In this document: piece by piece, positions 58,271 through 64,000 of the stretch | How positions within the stretch are numbered: position 1 is the first letter of the stretch | Layout of the letters: every line of letters starts with the position of its first letter | Assembly (NCBI GenBank): GCA_030544215.1 | Contig: JARZZO010000004.1 | Span: 18,092,501 to 18,156,500 of the forward strand | DNA: 64,000 nucleotides | Direction of reading: 5' to 3' | DNA from: Zantedeschia hybrid cultivar | Lineage: Eukaryota; Streptophyta; Magnoliopsida; Alismatales; Araceae | Program-made: the position numbers and the translations under genes | The notes under the pieces: generated by a model | Seen by the model: only the letters and a program-made list of their open reading frames with translations | Told to the model about the DNA's origin: nothing | Databases searched by the model: none

Positions 58271-61200
58271 CTATGTGCGAGGAAGGGGTTGGCCCGAAAG
58301 GGTTTCCAACCGGTAAGCTCCTCGTCTGATTACCTCCCTGACCCGGTAGGGCCCCTCCCAGTTGGGGGCAAGCTTCCCCGAGGCTTCGGCTGGCTTGGAA
58401 GCATGGGCACTCCTTAACACGAGATTCCCCACTTCAAAGCTCCGGGGCTTTACTCGAGTGTTATGGTACTTGGCCATTCGTTGCTGATAAGCCGCCAGTC
58501 GGATACGAGCTTTATCTCGGACCTCCTCAATGAGGTCCAAGTGGTCTTTCTGACCTTCCTCATTGGCTTCCGTATTATAGGCAATGACTCTGGGAGAAGG
58601 GAGGCCGATCTCTATGGGAATGACGGCCTCTACCCCATAGGCCATACGGAAGGGAGTTTCGCCGGTGGGGGTTCGGCTCGTCGTCCGATAGGCCCACAGG
58701 ACACTCGGCAGTTCTTCCACCCATCGGCCCTTAGCTTCGCCGAGTCGGGTTTTCAATCCCTGTAAAAGGCTTCGGTTAGTGACTTCGGCTTGGCCGTTCG
58801 CTTGAGGATGCGCTACCGAAGTAAACTTGTGGAGTATGCCGAAGCTGGCGCAGTTATCACCGAACCGTCGGCTATCGAACTGCTTTCCGTTGTCTGAGAT
58901 GATGGCTCGAGGGACGCCGAACCGGCAAATGATGGACTTCCACACGAAGTTCCAAGCATTGTTGTCGGTTATTGAGGCGAGGGGTTCGGCCTCGACCCAT
59001 TTGGTGAAGTAGTCGACTGCCACGATGAGGAATTTCCTTTGGCCGGTGGCGACGGGAAAAGGTCCCAGGATGTCGACTCCCCATTGGGCGAAAGGCCAGG
59101 GATCAGATAACGGGGTCAGAAGGGTGGCTGCCTGATGAGTGAGGGAGCTAAACCTCTGGCACTGGTCGCAGCGCCGTACGAAGGCTAAAGCGTCCTCTCG
59201 AAGCGTGGGCCACCAGTAGCCTTGCCTTAGGAGCTTGTGAGCCAGGGCCCTTCCTCCCGCATGCGCCCCGCACACCCCTTCGTGGACTTCCCTTATGGCG
59301 TAGTCGGCCTCGGCCGGGCCGAGGCACCGCAGCAAAGGTCGGCCAAATGATTTCTTGTACAACATCCCGTCCAAAAGGAGAAAGTGGGATGAGCGCTGCC
59401 GGATGCGCTTCGCCTCCCTAGGATCTGGAGGGACTTCTCCTTGGAGAAGGAAAGCGATGAGGGGAGTCATCCATGTCTCGGCTTCTGCTTCAGCAATCTG
59501 CATGGCTTCGGTTTCGCCGAGGCTGGGTTCGGCGAGCTCCTCGACGAGGATCATCCGGCCTCCGCCCCCGTCTTGGGTTGACGCCAGCCGGGAAAGGGCA
59601 TCGGCCCGGGTATTCTCGGCTCTCGGGATCCTCACGATTTCACAAGAATCGAATTGAGCGAGGATCTTGCGAGTTACCTGGAGATAAGACGCCATCACTG
59701 CGTCCCGAGCCTCATACTCCCCGGAGACGTGGCCGGCGATTAACTGGGAATCGCTGAAGGCTTTTAAGTTCCGGGCGCCGAGTTTCTTCGCGGCTTGGAG
59801 GCCGGAAATGAGGGCTTCATACTCGGCGGCGTTGTTAGTTGCAGGAAAGGAGAAACGCAGGGCGTACTCCGTCACGACTCCTTCGGGTGATGCCAGGATC
59901 CACCCGGCGCCACTGCCCGTGGAGCACGCGGAGCCGTCCACGAAGAGTCGCCATTCGTCCGGTGGTGCCGGTGCCGAAAGAGCCTCGGCTTCGGCCACCT
60001 CGGGTTCTGGCTGCGGCGTCGCGCAAGCGCCGGGGGTAAGTTCGGCGATGAAGTCTGCCAATGCTTGGGCTTTTATTGCTACTCGAGGGGCGTAGAAGAT
60101 ATCGAACTCTCCTAGCTCAATTGCCCACTTCGCCAGCCTGCCGGACACCTCTGGTCGGGAGAGAACCTGCCTCAAGGGCTGGTTGGTGAGGACTTTCACA
60201 GAATGGGCCAGGAAGTACGGCCGAAGCCTTCTTGCAGAAGTGACGAGGGCCAGAGCCAACTTTTCCAGGGCTTGGTACCGGAGTTCCGCTCCCTGAAGGG
60301 CTCGGCTGGTGTAATAAACGGGCTTCTGAATGCCTTCTTGTTCTCGGACGAGGACGGTGCTGAGGGCCGTCCCGGAGACTGCGAGGTATAGGCTCAGAGG
60401 CTCCCCGGAAATCGGTTTTGACAGGATGGGGACTTTGGAGAGGTAGGCCTTCAACTGATTGAAGGCTGTCTGACACTCTTCCGTCCAGTCGAAGTTGTTG
60501 GCCTTCTTCAGCAGCTTGAAGAAGGGAAAACAGTAGTCGGCCGCCCTGGACATGAAGCGGCTGAGAGCTGCGATCCTCCCGTTCAGCTTCTGTACCTCTC
60601 GGAGGTTAGCCGGGGGGCGCATCTTTATGATGGCCGAAACCTTCTCGGGATTAGCCTCCACCCCTCGGTGCGTGACCATGTAGCCGAGGAACTTGCCGGA
60701 GGCTACCCCGAAGGTGCACTTGGCCGGGTTCAGCTTCATCTTGTACCGCCTGAGGGCGGAGAAAGTCTCGGCCAGGTCGGCCAGGTGCTCCGCAGCAACG
60801 CGGCTCTTCACCAACATGTCGTCTATATAGACCTCCATGTTTCGGCCGAGCTGCGCGGCGAATACCTTGTTGACCAGTCGCTGATATGTCGCGCCGGCGT
60901 TCTTCAGACCGAAGGGCATTCGGGTGTAGCAGTATAGACCCAAATCGGTGGTGAAGCTGGTCTTGCTCTCGTCGTCCGGATGCATCCGGATCTGGTGGTA
61001 GCCTGAATAGGCGTCGAGGAAGCTTAAGAGCTCGTGGCCAGAAGTGGCGTCCACCACCTGGTCTATCCGAGGCAGTGGAAAGCTGTCCATTGGACAGGCC
61101 TTGTTGAGGTTGGTGAAGTCCACGCACATGCGCCATTTGCCATCTTTCTTTGGCACCATGACCACATTGGCTATCCAGTCTGGATGATGCACCTCTCGGA

Positions 61201-63742
61201 GATGTCCGGCGTCCAGTCCCTTTTGTACTTCAGCCTGGATGGCGGCTCTCCTTTCCTGGTTGAAGGTGCGCCGCTTCTGCTTCACCGGAGGCTGATCGGG
61301 ATCGGTATGGAGTCGGTGCTCTGCTACCTCCGGGTCCACCCCGGGCATGTCTGCCGGAGACCAGGCGAAGATGTCGAGGTTCTTTTTCAAGAACTCGGTA
61401 AGCTTCTCTGCTTCACCTTTCTCCAGGCCGGAGCCTATCATCAGGACTCGTCCTTCGCCTCCTGGAACAGGGACGGCGAGGAGTGCTTCTCCCGGAGACG
61501 CTTCGGCTGATGACTCGATCGCTAGGGTTTCAGCTGCGTTCTTCCCTTTGACCGAAATCATGTAGCATTGCCGGGCTGCTTCTTGGTTTCCCTTGGCCTC
61601 GCCGATCCCGTGGTCGGTATGAAACTTCAGCTTCTGATGGAAGGATGAGGGCACGGCTCCGACCCCGCCGATGAGCCTTCGGCCGAATATGGCGTTGTAG
61701 GCTGACTCGATCTTTACAACGGCAAAGTCCGTTTCAACGGTCAATTGCCGGGGGGCGGAGCCCAAGGTCACAGGAAGCCGAACAATACCTTCTACTCGGC
61801 AGGGCGAGCCGTTAAAACCGAAGAGAGGGCCCCGATGAGGCTTCATACTAGCCTCACTCAATCCCATTTTCTCGAAACAATCGTAAAACAAGATGTTTGG
61901 GGCGCTTCCATTATCCACAAAGATCCTATGTACATCGTAGTTGTGGATTACAGCATTGACGACGAGAGCGTCGTCATGAGGGACCTGAACATCCGTCAGG
62001 TCCTCGGCGCCGAAGGTGATGTCTTCCAGACGAGGCTTCTTCGGCTCGCCCTCAACTGCTGCTACTGTGCTACGCTGCCGCGGCCTGGACCCTTCCCCCG
62101 GTCCTCCGGATATCATCATGATAGACCCAGAACTGGGTCTTTGATGGGATGATTCAACCGGGGCCGAGGTGGCTTTGGGCGGAGGAGCGGCTTCTGTTGC
62201 TGAGGGCTGATGTTGTCTGGGCGCTGCAGGGGCGTCCCGGTTCTGTTGCGGTGGCTGCTCCCGGCGGTACTGCGGCAGTCTCCCCTCCCGGATGATGCGG
62301 TCAATCTCTTCCCGGAGCTGCCGACACTCATCCGTCGTGTGGCCGATCTCCCGGTGGTATTCACAATACCTGCCGGGATCCCTTCGGCGGGGATCGGTCT
62401 TGATGCGATCGGGCCGTCGGAGCATGCCTTTCACCTCCATGAGCATTCGGGAAGGGGGAGCAGGTAAGGGTAGGTACCGCGGCTGCGCGTCCCGTCGCCT
62501 CTCCCTGTCCCATTCCTCCCTGCGATAGCGCTTTCGCGAGGACTCCTGGTCCTCCAGCCGAGGTCGGACCACCTGGGGAGCAGGTGCCGAGATGGCTTCG
62601 GCGGCGCCTCTTCCTCTGGACAACATCAGGGCCTCCCGGTTGATGTATTTGTGGGCCCGTGCCACGAGGTCCTGGAAGGTCGGGGGATGGCGCTTCCCAA
62701 TGGAACCGAGGAGCCCCTCGTCCCGACACCCGCTGATCACGGCCGAAACCGCGATTGAGCTGTCGAGGTTCGGGATCTGGGCGGCCTCGGTCCGGAACCT
62801 GGTGAAGTAGTCCTGGAGAGTCTCGGCAGGACCTTGCCGAATAGCCAGCAGACTAGCGGAGGTCTTGCTCTGCCGGGTGGCATCATAGAACTGGTCGATG
62901 AACAACTGGCCCAACTGTGCTAAGGAGTGGATGGAGTTGGGGGCCAGCGTCTCGAACCAGGTGAGGGCGATCTTTTCAAGGGTGAGGGGGAAGAGACGGC
63001 AGCGGACTGCCTCGGAGATCTCCCGAACCCGGAGGTAGGAGTTGAACTTCCGGAAATGACAGACCGGATCTGTCATCCCATCATAGGGAGGGCCCTTCGG
63101 CAGCTTGAAGTCGGGGGGCACCTCAGTGGCCAGGAGCTCCGCCGTGAACGGGGTCTGCTCCAGGATGCTGCTGGCGAGGGGCGCCCCGTGAGGCCGGGAC
63201 ACCATCTGCTGCATCTCCTTGCGCATCGCCGTCAGCCGCTGGTCCAGGTCCGGGGCGGCCGAGGTGGCGACGGATGGCCCTCCGGTGCGGGCCGGATGGT
63301 ACTCCGACGAAGCATAATCCTGCTCCGTCGGGCGATCGACGCGGGGAGCTCGGGCAGGCAATGCCGAGGGCTCGCTGCGCGCCGCCGCAGCTTCGTAGAG
63401 AGAGGCTGGCGCAGGCACCGGTCGGAACCGGGCGTCTTGTACTGAGTAGAGTGGGGGGAGCGGCGCCTGCTGGGGAAGCTGCCCCGTCAGTCCCATGCGC
63501 TGGGCGATGGCAGATACCATCTCCTGAAGAGGCGCTAGGGACGTGACGGCAGCGGCCAGCGTGGCCACCTGCTGCTGGAGTACCCCCACTCGGTCTTCCG
63601 AGCCGAAGGACTCCGGGATGGTCAGCAGAGGCGGGTTCGGCGGGGCAGATGGCGCGCCTTCGGAAAGCGGCATCTGTGCCGAGGCCTCCCGCGCTTCCGC
63701 TTCGCTCTGCCCGGATCGTCGGGTCACAGGTCGCTGAGACAT
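58271..63742 (-). CDS. Gag-Pol polyprotein of the right-hand gypsy element
   Basis: A single 1823-codon frame. Gag occupies about residues 1-375 with the core FPLTLEKIALTWFETLAP; a finger-like YCEYHREIGHTTDEC is near 452; protease FVDNGSAPNILF near 604 (D-N-G in place of D-T/S-G); reverse transcriptase about 850-1010 with KDGKWRMCVDFTNLNKACPM and YIDDMLVKS; first RNase H about 1110-1205; second RNase H about 1262-1380 (LFVDGSACSTGSGAG, AEYEALISG); integrase HHCC from about 1484 and core with VDILGPF, SDNGKQF and NGQAEVTN. It encodes the full replication set for reverse transcription in virus-like particles and integration. The frame stops at TAG (58273-58271) in ...QPLPRT, but eleven more family-typical codons (WNVERLRRYYM type) continue in frame to a TAA at 58240-58238, so this stop is a recent W-to-stop change. 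The start at 63742 lies 19 bases from the PBS. Confidence 0.93.
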   Translation of the reverse strand: MSQRPVTRRSGQSEAEAREASAQMPLSEGAPSAPPNPPLLTIPESFGSEDRVGVLQQQVATLAAAVTSLAPLQEMVSAIAQRMGLTGQLPQQAPLPPLYSVQDARFRPVPAPASLYEAAAARSEPSALPARAPRVDRPTEQDYASSEYHPARTGGPSVATSAAPDLDQRLTAMRKEMQQMVSRPHGAPLASSILEQTPFTAELLATEVPPDFKLPKGPPYDGMTDPVCHFRKFNSYLRVREISEAVRCRLFPLTLEKIALTWFETLAPNSIHSLAQLGQLFIDQFYDATRQSKTSASLLAIRQGPAETLQDYFTRFRTEAAQIPNLDSSIAVSAVISGCRDEGLLGSIGKRHPPTFQDLVARAHKYINREALMLSRGRGAAEAISAPAPQVVRPRLEDQESSRKRYRREEWDRERRRDAQPRYLPLPAPPSRMLMEVKGMLRRPDRIKTDPRRRDPGRYCEYHREIGHTTDECRQLREEIDRIIREGRLPQYRREQPPQQNRDAPAAPRQHQPSATEAAPPPKATSAPVESSHQRPSSGSIMMISGGPGEGSRPRQRSTVAAVEGEPKKPRLEDITFGAEDLTDVQVPHDDALVVNAVIHNYDVHRIFVDNGSAPNILFYDCFEKMGLSEASMKPHRGPLFGFNGSPCRVEGIVRLPVTLGSAPRQLTVETDFAVVKIESAYNAIFGRRLIGGVGAVPSSFHQKLKFHTDHGIGEAKGNQEAARQCYMISVKGKNAAETLAIESSAEASPGEALLAVPVPGGEGRVLMIGSGLEKGEAEKLTEFLKKNLDIFAWSPADMPGVDPEVAEHRLHTDPDQPPVKQKRRTFNQERRAAIQAEVQKGLDAGHLREVHHPDWIANVVMVPKKDGKWRMCVDFTNLNKACPMDSFPLPRIDQVVDATSGHELLSFLDAYSGYHQIRMHPDDESKTSFTTDLGLYCYTRMPFGLKNAGATYQRLVNKVFAAQLGRNMEVYIDDMLVKSRVAAEHLADLAETFSALRRYKMKLNPAKCTFGVASGKFLGYMVTHRGVEANPEKVSAIIKMRPPANLREVQKLNGRIAALSRFMSRAADYCFPFFKLLKKANNFDWTEECQTAFNQLKAYLSKVPILSKPISGEPLSLYLAVSGTALSTVLVREQEGIQKPVYYTSRALQGAELRYQALEKLALALVTSARRLRPYFLAHSVKVLTNQPLRQVLSRPEVSGRLAKWAIELGEFDIFYAPRVAIKAQALADFIAELTPGACATPQPEPEVAEAEALSAPAPPDEWRLFVDGSACSTGSGAGWILASPEGVVTEYALRFSFPATNNAAEYEALISGLQAAKKLGARNLKAFSDSQLIAGHVSGEYEARDAVMASYLQVTRKILAQFDSCEIVRIPRAENTRADALSRLASTQDGGGGRMILVEELAEPSLGETEAMQIAEAEAETWMTPLIAFLLQGEVPPDPREAKRIRQRSSHFLLLDGMLYKKSFGRPLLRCLGPAEADYAIREVHEGVCGAHAGGRALAHKLLRQGYWWPTLREDALAFVRRCDQCQRFSSLTHQAATLLTPLSDPWPFAQWGVDILGPFPVATGQRKFLIVAVDYFTKWVEAEPLASITDNNAWNFVWKSIICRFGVPRAIISDNGKQFDSRRFGDNCASFGILHKFTSVAHPQANGQAEVTNRSLLQGLKTRLGEAKGRWVEELPSVLWAYRTTSRTPTGETPFRMAYGVEAVIPIEIGLPSPRVIAYNTEANEEGQKDHLDLIEEVRDKARIRLAAYQQRMAKYHNTRVKPRSFEVGNLVLRSAHASKPAEASGKLAPNWEGPYRVREVIRRGAYRLETLSGQPLPRT

Positions 63743-63760
63743 GACTTGTTTTGTTGGTTT

Positions 63761-63776
63761 CCCACAGACGGCGCCA
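63761..63776 (-). other. Primer binding site of the right-hand gypsy element
   Basis: TGGCGCCGTCTGTGGG on the minus strand, two bases after the 5' LTR. The first eight bases match the Asp-tRNA-type PBS (TGGCGCCGTTG...) common in plant gypsy elements. The truncated fragment has the identical site at 47797-47812. Confidence 0.75.
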
Positions 63777-63778
63777 CG

Positions 63779-64000
63779 TGATGTAGACTGGATCTATCAC
63801 GACCGGATCCCGCAAACGGGGATCCGAAACAAGGAGGATCCGGAGCCGGTCCGGATCGAACGGTGACGAGGGGACCCGACGGGGATCCACAACAGGGCGA
63901 AGCCGAGGCTATTTCGGAATGAAGAGGATCCGCCCGCGGGGGGCGCGATCTGCCGCCGGAGCTGCTCTTGGATAGTGAGCCGCTGCTCCTTCGGTCGGAC
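63779..64000 (-). repeat. 5' LTR of the right-hand gypsy element (partial, cut by window end)
   Basis: 222 bases starting TGATGTAGACTGG, matching 52406-52627 with two substitutions by eye. The remaining 0.95 kb lies outside the window. Confidence 0.92.

Larger units (their letters stand above)
52406..64000 (-). mobile_element. Ty3/gypsy Tat-lineage retrotransposon, young, nearly intact, 5' LTR cut by the window edge
   Basis: The minus-strand element has its 3' LTR at 52406-53575 and the start of its 5' LTR at 63779. The first 222 bases of the two LTRs differ at only two positions by eye. CAGGT at 52401-52405 would be the left target duplication; its partner is outside the window. Order on the minus strand: 5' LTR, PBS, gag-pol (1823 codons), tandem repeats, an antisense (plus-strand) spliced gene, polypurine tract, 3' LTR. 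Confidence 0.93.

Overview
The window is plant nuclear DNA, most likely from a monocot (inference: large GC-rich Tat-lineage Ty3/gypsy elements and a typical plant CLC gene). Only one host protein-coding gene is recognisable. Almost everything from about 19.6 kb to the right edge is LTR retrotransposon, much of it nested.

Layout. 1-3042: AT-rich intergenic DNA. 3043-8494 (minus): a six-exon CLC-a/b-type vacuolar anion/proton exchanger with the proline filter motif linked to nitrate. 8495-19653: intergenic DNA with a GC-rich patch, a MITE-like repeat, a perfect 32-bp-arm palindrome, degraded LTR-element-like sequence and a hAT-like MITE. 19654-20611: a solo LTR with 5-bp target duplication CATAC. 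21252-44984: a decayed Ty1/copia element (minus, 129-bp LTRs, TSD CTTTT), split inside its integrase by an 18.8-kb Ty3/gypsy Tat-type element at 23702-42543 (plus, TSD ATTAT). 47130-48583: the 5' end (LTR, PBS, broken gag) of a gypsy element related to the solo LTR. 48752-49000: a second MITE-like copy. 49107-49506: a TRIM-like mini retroelement. About 50255-51955: a foldback inverted repeat. 52406-64000 and beyond: a young Tat-type gypsy element (minus) with an almost intact 1823-residue Gag-Pol; its 5' LTR runs off the window.

The most interesting content is the cargo of the two large gypsy elements. Each carries, between pol and the 3' LTR, spliced genes on the strand opposite to gag-pol. 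The 18.8-kb element has two: a two-exon gene (437 aa) and a seven-exon gene (774 aa) with a plant-mobile-domain-like core and a coiled-coil tail. All their introns are phase 0 and all exons are open, although the sense polyprotein of the same element has two nonsense codons and a frame change. The right-hand element has a three-exon antisense gene with a PF04195-like domain ('putative gypsy type transposon'), its own TATA box and G-box-like sites. Antisense additional ORFs are known in the Tat lineage (established knowledge); the multi-exon structures here are read from splice sites and frame continuity, not from transcripts.

The 18.8-kb element also carries three separate arrays of short hairpins (LTR, 5' leader, spacer between the antisense genes). 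They share one stem-loop design, and stem bases differ in a compensatory way between arrays.
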